From positions 218,542-282,541 of the forward strand of contig NZ_JACKTL010000036.1 in NCBI RefSeq assembly GCF_025822245.1: 64,000 nt of DNA. The letters run 5' to 3'. Source of the DNA: Mycolicibacterium hodleri. Lineage in GTDB: Bacteria; Actinomycetota; Actinomycetes; Mycobacteriales; Mycobacteriaceae. Positions 47,408 through 56,062 of the stretch are shown here, one piece after another. The stretch's first letter is position 1. Every line of letters begins with the position of its first letter. Both the position numbers and the translations under genes were made by a program. The notes beneath the pieces were generated by a model, which was not told the origin of the DNA, ran no database searches, and was given only the letters and a program-made list of their open reading frames with translations.

Positions 47408-47421
47408 CTGTCAGTTGACAG
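47408..47421. promoter_or_regulatory. TetR operator, CTGTC-N4-GACAG (copy 3)
   Basis: CTGTCAGTTGACAG is a perfect dyad 62 bp before the ATPase ATG. It contains TTGACA, so repressor binding could mask a -35 element. The surrounding GGCCGGAAAACTG resembles the context of copy 1 (GGCCGAGAAAACTG). Confidence 0.75.
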
Positions 47422-47483
47422 GCGAGCGGCCCATGGACGTGCCGCTGTCCCGCCGACCTCGACACCTACTGGAGCGTTCTCAC

Positions 47484-49490
47484 ATGGGCATCGCTGTTTC
47501 CGAAGGGGCTGCCATCACCGACGTCGCCACACCAACGGTGCCAACGGTCGCCGATCCCGTCGCGGCCGTCGACGACCTTCACGTGACCTTCCGGCGCAAC
47601 GGCCGCGACGTGCACGCACTTCGCGGGGTGTCCTTGCAGATCGCGCCGGGGGAGATCCTCGGTCTGGTCGGCGAATCGGGTTCTGGCAAGAGCGTTCTCG
47701 GGTTCAGCCTGCTGGGACTGCTGCCCGCCCACACCCAGGTCGACGGCACCGTCACCGTCGCCGGATCCGACATGGTCCACGGCGACGACAAGGCCATCCG
47801 CAAGGTTCGGCGCCTCGACCTCGGCGCGGTGTTCCAGGACCCGATGACCTCACTGAACCCCACCATGCGGATCGGCAAGCAGGTCGCCGAGGCGGCGGGC
47901 AGTGACACCGAGGCGCTGCGCCTGCTCACCGCCGTCGGCATTCCGGAACCGGGGCGACGCATGCGTGCCTTCCCGCACGAACTCTCCGGCGGCTTGCGTC
48001 AGCGGGTGATGATCGCGATCGCCATCGCGGGTGACCCGGATCTGATCATCGCCGACGAACCCACCACGGCGCTGGACGTCACGGTGCAGGCACAGGTGCT
48101 GCGGCTCCTGGCGCGGCTTCGCGACGAGATCGGCTGCAGCATCGTCTTCATCACCCACGACCTCGGCGTCGCCGCGCAGATCTCCGATCGCATCGCCGTG
48201 CTCTACGCGGGCCGCATCGCCGAGATCGGACCCACGGCTGCGGTTCTCGGCGCGCCGGCACATCCCTACACGCACGGACTGCTTCGGTCGCGCCTCACCC
48301 TGAACACCGCGCGTGACCGCAAACTGGCCGCACTCGCCGGTTCGGTGCCAAGCGCGGTGTCCCCGCTGCCCGGGTGTGCGTTCGAACCCCGCTGCACGGT
48401 CTCGCGCGACGAGTGCACGACTGCACCGCCCGACCCGGTCGCCGTCGCGGAGGACCGCACCAGCGCCTGCATTCTGCCGATGGCCGAGGTCGCCGACGGG
48501 CTGGCCACCAAGTCGCCGAACACCGCCGAGCCGTTCCCCGTCCAGCCCGATGGTCCGGAGTTGCCCCCCTCGGTCGTGCTGCGCGACGTCACCAAGACGT
48601 TCTCGGTGACCAAGCGTTGGCTGGATCGCTCCGCCGGAGGGGGCAAACTCCAAGCGTTGCGCGGTGTTTCGCTGCGCGTCGCACACGGCGAGTCGGTGGC
48701 CCTCGTCGGGGAGAGCGGCTCGGGGAAGTCGACGCTGCTGCGCGCGATCGCCGGTCTCGAGAAGCCGACCTCCGGCGAGGTGAAACTGGTCGAGGGGCAG
48801 CGACCCCAGATGGTGTTCCAGGACGCCGGCGCCTCGTTGACGCCGTGGTTGTCGGTCGGCGAGCTGATCTCCGAGCGGCTCAGCGGCAGTGGTTTGTCGC
48901 GGTCCCAACGCAGGGACGCCGTCGTCGAGGTGCTCGAGCGGGTCGGGCTACCCGCCGAGGTCGCCAAGTCCAGGGCAGGTCAACTCTCCGGTGGGCAACG
49001 GCAACGAGTCTCGTTGGCACGGGCCACCGTGGTGCCGCCGTCGGTGCTGCTGTGTGACGAACCGACCAGTGCGCTCGACGTGTCCCTGGCCGCCTCGGTG
49101 CTGAACTTGATCGGAGATCTGCGACGCAGCCTCGACATGTCGGTGGTCTTCGTGACACACGACCTGTCGGTGGCCCGCGTCGTCGCCGACCGGATCGCGG
49201 TCATGTACCTCGGCAGGATCGTCGAGATCGGACCGGCTGAACGGGTCATCGGCGATCCTGCGCATCCGTACACGCAGGCACTCGTCGACTCGATCCCCGA
49301 CATGGGTCGCGAATCCCGCATCCTGCCAGGCGAACCCGCCAGTCCACTGTCACCCCCGACCGGATGTGCGTTCCACCCCAGGTGCTCGATCTCGGTCGAC
49401 GCCTGCAGCGGAGCCGAACTCGACGTCCGGCTCGAGGGCGTCCCCGGCAACCCGCACCAAGTCGCGTGCATCGAAAGGCGAGCGGTCTGA
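47484..49490 (+). CDS. Dual-domain ABC ATPase (DppD-DppF fusion)
   Basis: A 668-aa protein with two peptide/nickel-type nucleotide-binding domains. GESGSGKS lies at residues 63-70 and 409-416; LSGGLRQR and LSGGQRQR are the signatures; DEPTTALD and DEPTSALD follow Walker B. Each half ends with the Cys-containing oligopeptide extension ([16 protein letters not shown]). It energises the permeases encoded next. ATG 47484 is preferred (GGAG 10 bases upstream); an ATG at 47434 is possible. Unlike the fusion at 17202, both halves keep the Cys-rich tail, so the two importers are separate lineages. Confidence 0.92.
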   Translation: MGIAVSEGAAITDVATPTVPTVADPVAAVDDLHVTFRRNGRDVHALRGVSLQIAPGEILGLVGESGSGKSVLGFSLLGLLPAHTQVDGTVTVAGSDMVHGDDKAIRKVRRLDLGAVFQDPMTSLNPTMRIGKQVAEAAGSDTEALRLLTAVGIPEPGRRMRAFPHELSGGLRQRVMIAIAIAGDPDLIIADEPTTALDVTVQAQVLRLLARLRDEIGCSIVFITHDLGVAAQISDRIAVLYAGRIAEIGPTAAVLGAPAHPYTHGLLRSRLTLNTARDRKLAALAGSVPSAVSPLPGCAFEPRCTVSRDECTTAPPDPVAVAEDRTSACILPMAEVADGLATKSPNTAEPFPVQPDGPELPPSVVLRDVTKTFSVTKRWLDRSAGGGKLQALRGVSLRVAHGESVALVGESGSGKSTLLRAIAGLEKPTSGEVKLVEGQRPQMVFQDAGASLTPWLSVGELISERLSGSGLSRSQRRDAVVEVLERVGLPAEVAKSRAGQLSGGQRQRVSLARATVVPPSVLLCDEPTSALDVSLAASVLNLIGDLRRSLDMSVVFVTHDLSVARVVADRIAVMYLGRIVEIGPAERVIGDPAHPYTQALVDSIPDMGRESRILPGEPASPLSPPTGCAFHPRCSISVDACSGAELDVRLEGVPGNPHQVACIERRAV

Positions 49491-50365
49491 TGGCAATCGC
49501 AACGGCGGCTCCGCCGGCTGTACCGCTGGTGCGTGGGCGCCAGCGCCGGATCCTGTCCCTGCAGTCCCGCTCGACGGTAATCAACTGGGCTGGTTTCTCC
49601 CTCATCTTCGTGGTCACGCTGGTCGCGATCGCCGTACCGCTGCTGGCTCCTCACGATCCGCTGGTTCCCGTCGGCATGCCGCTGCAGGCACCCGGCAAGA
49701 ACGGCTTCCTCCTCGGAAGTGACAGCATCGGCCGCGACATCCTGTCGCGAGTGCTCTACGGCATCCGCTCGAGTTGGTTTGCGGCGCTGGTCGTGGTGGC
49801 CGTCGGGCTGCTGTTCGGCGGGTTGATCGGCTTGATCGCCGGCGCGACCGGGGGCTGGGTGGACTCGGTGCTCATGCGCATCACCGACGGGTTCCTGTCG
49901 CTGCCCGCCCCGGTGCTGGCCATCGCCGTGGTCGCCGCGCTCGGGCCGAGCTTCGTGCACACCCTGGTGGCGGTGTCGATCGTGTGGTGGCCGTTCTATG
50001 CGCGACTGGTCCGCGGTGAGGTGGCGAGGCTGGCGGCCCGTCCGCACGTCGAAGCCGCACGACTGGCCGGAGTGAACCGCTTTCGGCTCGCACGACGCCA
50101 TCTGCTTCCCGGCGCGGTACCCAATGCGGTGGTCGCCGCCAGCCTCGACGTCGGCACGCTGATCCTCACCCTCGCCGCGCTGTCATTCCTCGGTCTCGGA
50201 CAGTCCGCACCGGCGGCCGAGCTGGGCGCCGACTCGGCCCGCAACCTGAGTTACTTCCTGCAGCAGTGGTGGATCCCGGTGATGCCCGGGTTGGGCGTCC
50301 TGGTTCTGGCACTGATCGGAAACATCGCGGGCGACAGCCTGCGCAACCTGATGAAGACGAGCTAG
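49490..50365 (+). CDS. ABC transporter permease, DppC type
   Basis: A 291-aa permease with about six spans. GFLLGSDSIGRDILSRVLYGIRSS is the DppC signature; EAARLAGVNRFRLARRHLLPGAVPN is the coupling loop; LSFLGLGQSAPAAELG ends the core. Its ATG overlaps the ATPase stop by one base. In this operon the order is ATPase, DppC, DppB, the reverse of the importer at 15242-18836. Confidence 0.9.
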   Translation: MAIATAAPPAVPLVRGRQRRILSLQSRSTVINWAGFSLIFVVTLVAIAVPLLAPHDPLVPVGMPLQAPGKNGFLLGSDSIGRDILSRVLYGIRSSWFAALVVVAVGLLFGGLIGLIAGATGGWVDSVLMRITDGFLSLPAPVLAIAVVAALGPSFVHTLVAVSIVWWPFYARLVRGEVARLAARPHVEAARLAGVNRFRLARRHLLPGAVPNAVVAASLDVGTLILTLAALSFLGLGQSAPAAELGADSARNLSYFLQQWWIPVMPGLGVLVLALIGNIAGDSLRNLMKTS

Positions 50366-50373
50366 GTAGGGAC

Positions 50374-51378
50374 ATGAAGACCTTCATCGCGGCACGCATC
50401 GGTGCCACGGTAGCGATCCTGATCGCCCTGACCGGCGTGATGTTCCTGCTGCAACACATTTCCCCGATGGATCCGGTCAAGGCGCAGCTTGGCGCCCAGG
50501 CGTCGGCGCAGGCCGTGGCCGCGCGGCGGGAAGCACTGGGACTCAACGAGCCAGTGCTGGTGCAGTTTTGGCACTACCTGACCGGCGCCGTGACCGGCGA
50601 TCTCGGCACGTCGTTCCGGACCCGCCACGGCGTCGCGTCCGACCTCGGCACGTTCTTTCCGGCCACCCTGGAGCTGGCGCTCTACGGCCTGGCCTTCGCG
50701 TTGGTGCTGGCCGTCTTGCTGGCCTTCAGCACGACGTTGAAGTGGCGTGGCGCCGGCATCCTGCGGGCCATCCTGTTCACCGGGTCGTCGGCGCCGATGT
50801 TCCTGCTCGGCATCCTCGGGTTGATCGTGTTCTACAAGGAGTTGGGCTGGGTGCCGGCCAACGGTCGGATCGCCATCGCCAACCCGCCCACCGGACCGAC
50901 GGGGCTGCTGACCGTCGACGGCCTGCTGCACGGGCGATTCGACGTCGCCGCCGACGCCTTCCACCACCTGATCCTGCCGGCACTGGTCATCGCGATCGGT
51001 CCCGCCGTGGCCATCGGGCGCGTCCTACGCAGCAGCCTGCTCGGCGACATCGACAGCGACTACGCCAGGACGGCACGGGCCAAGGGGTTGCCGGAGGGCA
51101 AGATTCTGGCCCGCCACGTGCTGCGAAACTCCGTCGGTTCGGCGTTGTCGATGACAGGTCTTCAAGTGGGACTGATGTTCTCGGGTGTGCTGGTCGTCGA
51201 GCAGGTGTTCGGTTGGCCGGGCATCGGGCAGTACATCGCCCAGAGCATCCCCGTCGCGGACTTCCCGGCCATCGCCGGCGTCACGCTGATGCTCGGTGCC
51301 CTCTACGTCTTCATCAACACGGCGGTGGACCTCATGCAGGCCGCAGCTGATCCACGTATCGCCACAACAGGAGGTTAG
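50374..51378 (+). CDS. ABC transporter permease, DppB type
   Basis: A 334-aa permease. It has the N-terminal span with LQHISPMDPVKAQLG, the GDLGTSFRT loop, the coupling loop ARTARAKGLPEGKILARHVLRNS and the terminal span VFGWPGIGQYIAQSIP. ATG 50374 is preceded by GTAGGGA, 8 bp after the DppC-type stop. The hydrolase gene begins at the next base after its stop. Confidence 0.9.
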   Translation: MKTFIAARIGATVAILIALTGVMFLLQHISPMDPVKAQLGAQASAQAVAARREALGLNEPVLVQFWHYLTGAVTGDLGTSFRTRHGVASDLGTFFPATLELALYGLAFALVLAVLLAFSTTLKWRGAGILRAILFTGSSAPMFLLGILGLIVFYKELGWVPANGRIAIANPPTGPTGLLTVDGLLHGRFDVAADAFHHLILPALVIAIGPAVAIGRVLRSSLLGDIDSDYARTARAKGLPEGKILARHVLRNSVGSALSMTGLQVGLMFSGVLVVEQVFGWPGIGQYIAQSIPVADFPAIAGVTLMLGALYVFINTAVDLMQAAADPRIATTGG

Positions 51379-52026
51379 GTGCCGAAACAGCCACTCATCG
51401 TGGGAAACCCGGTGTTCGTCGTCGTCGACATGCAGGAGAGCGATGCACTTCCCGCCGACGAGATGGGAATTCCCGTCATGCCAGGGCACGCCGAACGCGT
51501 CGCAGTCGCCGAGCGACTGCTCGCCGCGGCGCGCGCCGCGGACATCCCGGTGGTGTTCTTCCAAGAGGTGCACCGGCCCAGTGGCGTCGACTTCGGCCGC
51601 GAGCTCGACGGCGTCGAGGGTGTGCACTGTGTGGAGGGTCAGCGCGGCACCGACCTCGAACCGACGCTGCGACCGGTGCTCGACGGATCACGGAACGAAT
51701 TCCACCTCGTCAAGCGGCGCTACTCCGGCTTCATCGGCACCGAATTCGACATCGTGCTCCGCGGCCTCAAGGCCGACACGCTGATCCTCGTCGGCGGTCT
51801 CACCGACGTCTGCGTGCACTACACCTTTGCCGACGCCCACCAGCGCGACTACTACGTGCGCGTGGTCACCGACTGCGTCGGAGGGTCCTCGCAGTACCGG
51901 CACGACGCGGCACTGGACGCGATGGAGTATCTGCAGACCGGCGCGCTGCGCACCAGCGACGAGATCCTCGCCGCGTTCACCGAGCTCGCCGATCCCGCGC
52001 CCGCTCTCGAAGAAGCCATCCGATGA
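51379..52026 (+). CDS. Isochorismatase-like cysteine hydrolase
   Basis: A 215-aa amidohydrolase. The catalytic triad of the family is visible as Asp17 (VVVDMQES), Lys112 (LVKRRYSGF) and Cys145 (GLTDVCVHYT). Relatives include biuret hydrolase, guanylurea hydrolase, ureidoacrylate and N-carbamoylsarcosine amidases, all of which break a C-N bond next to a carbonyl or ureido group. Placement with carboxyguanidine and allophanate enzymes makes a ureido, guanylurea or biuret substrate plausible, but that is inference. The GTG start at 51379 abuts the permease stop, and an ATGA overlap joins the first binding protein. Confidence 0.85.
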   Translation: MPKQPLIVGNPVFVVVDMQESDALPADEMGIPVMPGHAERVAVAERLLAAARAADIPVVFFQEVHRPSGVDFGRELDGVEGVHCVEGQRGTDLEPTLRPVLDGSRNEFHLVKRRYSGFIGTEFDIVLRGLKADTLILVGGLTDVCVHYTFADAHQRDYYVRVVTDCVGGSSQYRHDAALDAMEYLQTGALRTSDEILAAFTELADPAPALEEAIR

Positions 52027-53603
52027 CCATCAGATTCCGCGCCATGGCGGCCGTCGCCACCGTGGCCGTCGTCGCGCTGAGTGGCTGCGGGGGTTCGGAT
52101 TCCGGCAGCAGCACGCCGAATGCCGCGCCGACCGACAAGGTGTTGCACCTGTCGTTCCTGCAGGATCCGGGGCAGCCGCCGGACCCCGACATCTTCTATG
52201 CGGGGCAGGGCCTGCTGCTGACCACCAACACCTACGAGGGTCTGCTGCAGTACAAGGCGGGTACCGAGAAGCCGGAGCTGGAACCGCTTCTCGCCACCGA
52301 GTGGACCGCGTCCCCGGACAACAAGGTGTTCACCTTCAAGCTCCGCGAGGGCGTGAAGTTCCACGACGGGACGCCGTTCACCTCGGCGGCGGTCAAGGCC
52401 TCGTTCGACCGCAGGCTCGCCGTCAACCAGGGACCCGCGTACATGGTGTCCGACGTCGAATCAGTCTCGACACAGGGTGATTACGGCGTCACCGTCACCC
52501 TGAAGGCACCCAACTCGGCGTTCCTGGACTACCTGGCCTGCGCGTACGGTCCACGGATGCTCAGCCCCGAGGGCCTGAAGAAGAACGCGGGCACCGACAA
52601 TGCTCAGACGTATCTCACCAACCACGATCTGGGCACCGGGCCGTTCACGCTGGCCGCCGCCGAGGTCGGATCGCGCTATGCGCTCGAGGCCTACCCGGAC
52701 TACTGGGGTCCCAAGCCGTACTTCGAGAAGGTGGAGATTCCCGTCATCACCGACGTCTCCGCGCAGCAGCTGCAGTTCAACAACGGCCAGGTCGCGGCGA
52801 TCCTGCACGACCTGCCGTCCTCGGCCGTGCAGTCCTACCTCGACAACAAGTCGTTCGCGAACTACTCACTGCCGACGATGATGTCGAACTACCTGTACGT
52901 CAACCCACACAAGGGGATGATGACCGACGCCAAGAACCGAACTGCCGTCCTGCAGGCCATCGACGTCGACGAACTGGTCAAGCAGACCTACTTCGGGCGC
53001 GGCAAGGTCGCGGACCAGATCTACCCGCCCAACGTGATGAGCCCGGAGTACGCGAAGCAGTCCGTGCCGCACGACCCGTCGGTGCTGACGGCGTTGGCCG
53101 GTAGCCTGCCCGCCGACCAGAAGAACGTCACCATCGGCTACGACTCCAGCAACCCCGACAACCAGTTGGTGAGCAACCTGATTCAGACCCAGCTCGCCGC
53201 GGCCGGCCTGACGGCCAAGGTGCAGGCGTACCCGACCTCGGAGACCTTTGGCTGGGTCGGAACCGACGGCCAGACCGCACCGGAGATCTTCGTCGCACTG
53301 GCGTGGCCGGACGCGCCGTCGCCCTATACGTGGGGCCACATCTCGTGGGACGCGACGGGTGGACTGAACTACCTGGGCTGCTCGGCGCCACCGGTGAGCG
53401 ACGCACTCGCGAAGGGTCTGCCGGACGGGTCGCCCGAGGCGTTCTCACAGGCCGGTCTCGAGGCGGTCAAGACGGGCTGCTGGCTGAACATCGCCAGCGT
53501 CAACGACTTCGTGGTGGCCCAGCCGTGGCTCAAGGGCGTCGAGCAAGCGCACGTCGTGACCAACCCGAACTCCTTGCGCCTCGCCGCGCTGTCGGCGGGC
53601 TGA
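52023..53603 (+). CDS. ABC solute-binding lipoprotein, family 5 (copy 1)
   Basis: A 526-aa binding protein of the DppA type. The lipobox LSGC places the lipid Cys at residue 22, followed by GGSDSGSSTP. FTFKLREGVKFHDGTPFTS and NHDLGTGPFTLA are family segments. It would deliver the substrate to the DppB/DppC-type permease. A second copy of the same length and, by eye, more than four residues in five identical lies at 56063-57643. Each is followed at once by a metallo-beta-lactamase-fold gene, so the pair was duplicated as a unit. Confidence 0.9.
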   Translation: MTIRFRAMAAVATVAVVALSGCGGSDSGSSTPNAAPTDKVLHLSFLQDPGQPPDPDIFYAGQGLLLTTNTYEGLLQYKAGTEKPELEPLLATEWTASPDNKVFTFKLREGVKFHDGTPFTSAAVKASFDRRLAVNQGPAYMVSDVESVSTQGDYGVTVTLKAPNSAFLDYLACAYGPRMLSPEGLKKNAGTDNAQTYLTNHDLGTGPFTLAAAEVGSRYALEAYPDYWGPKPYFEKVEIPVITDVSAQQLQFNNGQVAAILHDLPSSAVQSYLDNKSFANYSLPTMMSNYLYVNPHKGMMTDAKNRTAVLQAIDVDELVKQTYFGRGKVADQIYPPNVMSPEYAKQSVPHDPSVLTALAGSLPADQKNVTIGYDSSNPDNQLVSNLIQTQLAAAGLTAKVQAYPTSETFGWVGTDGQTAPEIFVALAWPDAPSPYTWGHISWDATGGLNYLGCSAPPVSDALAKGLPDGSPEAFSQAGLEAVKTGCWLNIASVNDFVVAQPWLKGVEQAHVVTNPNSLRLAALSAG

Positions 53604-54436
53604 TGACCGGGCTGGCGCGCAAGAGCGGTGTCCGCAGGATCGTCCTGTTCACGCTGGGCTGGGAGGATCTGCCGAAGTCGGTGTCGGTGTACGGCGCCCC
53701 GGAGGAACAATTCCGGTGCCCCGTGCCAGGGGTGCTGCTGCAGACCGACGGCGGGTGGGTGCTGCTAGACACCGGGTTCAACACCGCGTTGATCCGCGAT
53801 CCGGCCCTGCATCGAAGGTACTTCCCCTCGATGGAGTATCAGCCGCTGCTACCCGGTCCCGGTGAACCAATCGAGGAGTCGTTGTACGAGATTGGCGTGG
53901 ACATCGACGACATCCATCTCGTGGCGCTGTCGCACCTGCACGTCGACCACGCCGGTGGACTCAAGTTGTTCGCCGGCAAGGTGCCCGTGCACGCGCAGCG
54001 TCGTGAGTTGGAGTACGGACTGTCGAATCATCCGGTGCCGCAGAGCCATGCGATCTTCCGGGTGGACTTCGACGATCCGACCATCGACTGGCGCCTGGCG
54101 GACGGGGAGGCCGAGATCGCGCCGGGGATCACCGCGATACCCACCTACGGGCACACCCCTGGGCATCAGAGCTTCATGGTGGAAATGGACGAGTCGGTGG
54201 GCGGGGACGGGTTCGTGTTCGCCTTCGACGCCGCCGACCTGACCGAGAACATCGAGCACGAGCGTGCCATCGGCGGCTACGTCGACGTCGAACCCGAGGA
54301 GACCGTCGAGCCGATCCGCCGACTCAAGGAGCTCGCGGCGAAGAAGGGTTATCCGTTGATCCCCGGTCACGATCCGCACGTGTGGCCGGAGTTGACCACC
54401 CACTTCCACGAGCGCTTCGGTCCGGTACCGGCATAG
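53603..54436 (+). CDS. Metallo-beta-lactamase-fold hydrolase, lactonase-like (copy 1)
   Basis: A 277-aa MBL-fold protein of the AttM/AiiA (N-acyl homoserine lactonase) type. The zinc motif HLHVDH gives His111, His113, Asp115, His116; later ligands lie in TYGHTPGHQS (His) and FAFDAADLTEN (Asp), with a terminal GHDPHVWP. It would hydrolyse a lactone, lactam or cyclic amide. Genomic placement suggests a pathway metabolite rather than quorum signals. ATG 53603 overlaps the binding-protein stop by one base. A close copy is at 57643-58494. Confidence 0.85.
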   Translation: MTGLARKSGVRRIVLFTLGWEDLPKSVSVYGAPEEQFRCPVPGVLLQTDGGWVLLDTGFNTALIRDPALHRRYFPSMEYQPLLPGPGEPIEESLYEIGVDIDDIHLVALSHLHVDHAGGLKLFAGKVPVHAQRRELEYGLSNHPVPQSHAIFRVDFDDPTIDWRLADGEAEIAPGITAIPTYGHTPGHQSFMVEMDESVGGDGFVFAFDAADLTENIEHERAIGGYVDVEPEETVEPIRRLKELAAKKGYPLIPGHDPHVWPELTTHFHERFGPVPA

Positions 54437-54967
54437 ATGGACGTCATGATGGCCGAATGCACCGGGCTATGGCGGCGCACCCTCCTCGTCGGCGCCGACG
54501 GATCGCGGGATACCGGCGGGAACGTTCGGTGGCTCCAAGGCATCACCGCCTACGTCGACTCCCGAGGGTTTGCCGGCCCACTTCACCAGCACGGCAACGT
54601 CTTCGAGTGGCATCGCGACGTCGACCTCGAACCACCGGGGCCGTTTCCCGACGCCGGGGCGATGCATTGGGACGGTGACGTCCTCGTCGAGACCGGCGTC
54701 CACGAAAACTACTCCGAACACTGGGTGCGCGACGCGGACTCGGCGGGTGGGTGCGCAGCGGCCTTCCTGCGATCTCCCGACGGGTCGAGCGGACTGCTGA
54801 TGCGCGTCGGAGACCTCTTCGGTTGGGCGGGTTCGGGGTCGGTGGTGATCGGTGCGCTCGGCGGGGTGGAGTGGACGAATTTGGAAATCGCGCCGTCGGA
54901 TGACCACGTCGACGCCGTCGGCCAGCGATGGCGCGTGCAACGATGCGAAGGGAAGTCAATCACGTGA
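54437..54967 (+). CDS. Unrecognised 176-aa protein
   Basis: I do not recognise this protein with confidence. It is soluble, Trp- and Gly-rich (GLWRRTLLVG, GNVRWLQGITAYVDSRGFAG, MHWDGDVLVETGVHENYSEHWV), with alternating polar/hydrophobic stretches suggesting a small beta-barrel. The layout is faintly like the HRI1/lipocalin-type fold. The coding signal is real: it begins at the base after the copy-1 lactonase stop, and a GTGA overlap couples it to the 2-oxoglutarate oxygenase. It might bind the substrate or product of that oxygenase. ATG 54437 is used; ATGs at 54446 and 54449 are possible. Confidence 0.65.
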   Translation: MDVMMAECTGLWRRTLLVGADGSRDTGGNVRWLQGITAYVDSRGFAGPLHQHGNVFEWHRDVDLEPPGPFPDAGAMHWDGDVLVETGVHENYSEHWVRDADSAGGCAAAFLRSPDGSSGLLMRVGDLFGWAGSGSVVIGALGGVEWTNLEIAPSDDHVDAVGQRWRVQRCEGKSIT

Positions 54968-56010
54968 CCGGTATGACCTCGTTTACCTCGGTGCCGATCG
55001 TCGACGTCAGCGGTCTGCGATCGCCGGACGCCGCCGACCGTGACCGGGTGTCGGCCGAGATCGGAAGAGCGGCAAGTGAAGTCGGATTCTTCTACGTCAG
55101 CGGTTCCGGCGTCGACGAGTCGACGTTCGACCGCATGCTCCAGGCCACCAAGGAGTTCTTCGCGCTGCCGCTCGACGAGAAGATGCGAAGCTACATCGGC
55201 CTGTCCCGCTGTCATCGCGGCTACGTGCCGATCGGCGAGGAGGGCGTCGAAACCGCCGCGGACGCCGTGCCCGACCTCAAGGAGGCGTTCGACACCGCGC
55301 TCGACCTGCCCGCCGACGACCCCGACTACCTGGCGGGCAACCCGATGCTCGGTCCGAACGCATGGCCGGAGCTGCCGGGCTTCGCCGAGGCCGTGACCGA
55401 CTACTACGAGGCGGTGCTCGAGGTCGGACATCTGCTGCTGCGGGCGTTCGCCGTTGCCCTGGGGGAGGATCCCGAGGTCTTCACCCGGCACGCCACCAAG
55501 ACCCCGAGCCAACTGCGGCTCGTGCACTATCCCTACAACCCCGACGCGCGGGACGGACTCGGCATCGGGGCGCACACCGACTACGAATGCTTCACGCTGC
55601 TGAAGCCGACGGCGCCGGGGCTCGAGGTCCTCAACGGTGCAGGGGAGTGGATCGACGTCCCCCCGGTGCCGGGAACCTTCGTCGTGAACATCGGTGACCT
55701 ACTCGAATTGTGGACCAGCGGTGCATTCGTCGCGACCAGCCACCGCGTCCGAAAGGTCGCCGAGGAGCGCTACTCGTTCCCGCTGTTCTTCAACGTCGAC
55801 TACGACACCGAGGTGAAGCCGCTGCCGCAGTTCGTCTCTCCCGACACGCCGCAACGCCCGCCGCTGAAGGCGGGGGAGCACCTGTTCGCCCAGACGGCAC
55901 AGAGTTTCGCGTACCTGCGACAGCGCGTCGAGAGCGGCGAGCTGTCACTGCCGGAGGGCTCGCTGAAGCTCAATCAGTTTGGCCAGCAGGCACTCTTGGG
56001 CGTCGAGTGA
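54964..56010 (+). CDS. 2-oxoglutarate/Fe(II)-dependent oxygenase (isopenicillin N synthase-like)
   Basis: A 348-aa non-heme iron oxygenase. The 2-His-1-Asp facial triad is His204, Asp206 (HTDYECF) and His260 (SHRV); Arg269-Tyr270-Ser271 is the RxS motif that binds 2-oxoglutarate. VPIVDVSGL and EVGFFYVSG are the usual N-terminal signatures. Related enzymes hydroxylate arginine or homoarginine, and the ethylene-forming enzyme releases guanidine from arginine. In an operon co-regulated with carboxyguanidine and allophanate enzymes, it could hydroxylate a guanidino compound so that guanidine is expelled. This is inference. GTG 54964 overlaps the upstream stop; the binding-protein copy 2 follows after 52 bp. 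Confidence 0.85.
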   Translation: MTGMTSFTSVPIVDVSGLRSPDAADRDRVSAEIGRAASEVGFFYVSGSGVDESTFDRMLQATKEFFALPLDEKMRSYIGLSRCHRGYVPIGEEGVETAADAVPDLKEAFDTALDLPADDPDYLAGNPMLGPNAWPELPGFAEAVTDYYEAVLEVGHLLLRAFAVALGEDPEVFTRHATKTPSQLRLVHYPYNPDARDGLGIGAHTDYECFTLLKPTAPGLEVLNGAGEWIDVPPVPGTFVVNIGDLLELWTSGAFVATSHRVRKVAEERYSFPLFFNVDYDTEVKPLPQFVSPDTPQRPPLKAGEHLFAQTAQSFAYLRQRVESGELSLPEGSLKLNQFGQQALLGVE

Positions 56011-56062
56011 CCCGCGTGCACTACGCCCTCATCACCGTCCCCGTTCTCGAAGGAGCCACCCG

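Noticed and set aside
47434..47483. An upstream ATG (47434) as the start of the island's ABC ATPase
   Set aside because: The added 17 residues have no family counterpart, and the GGAG site is better placed for ATG 47484; kept only as an alternative.
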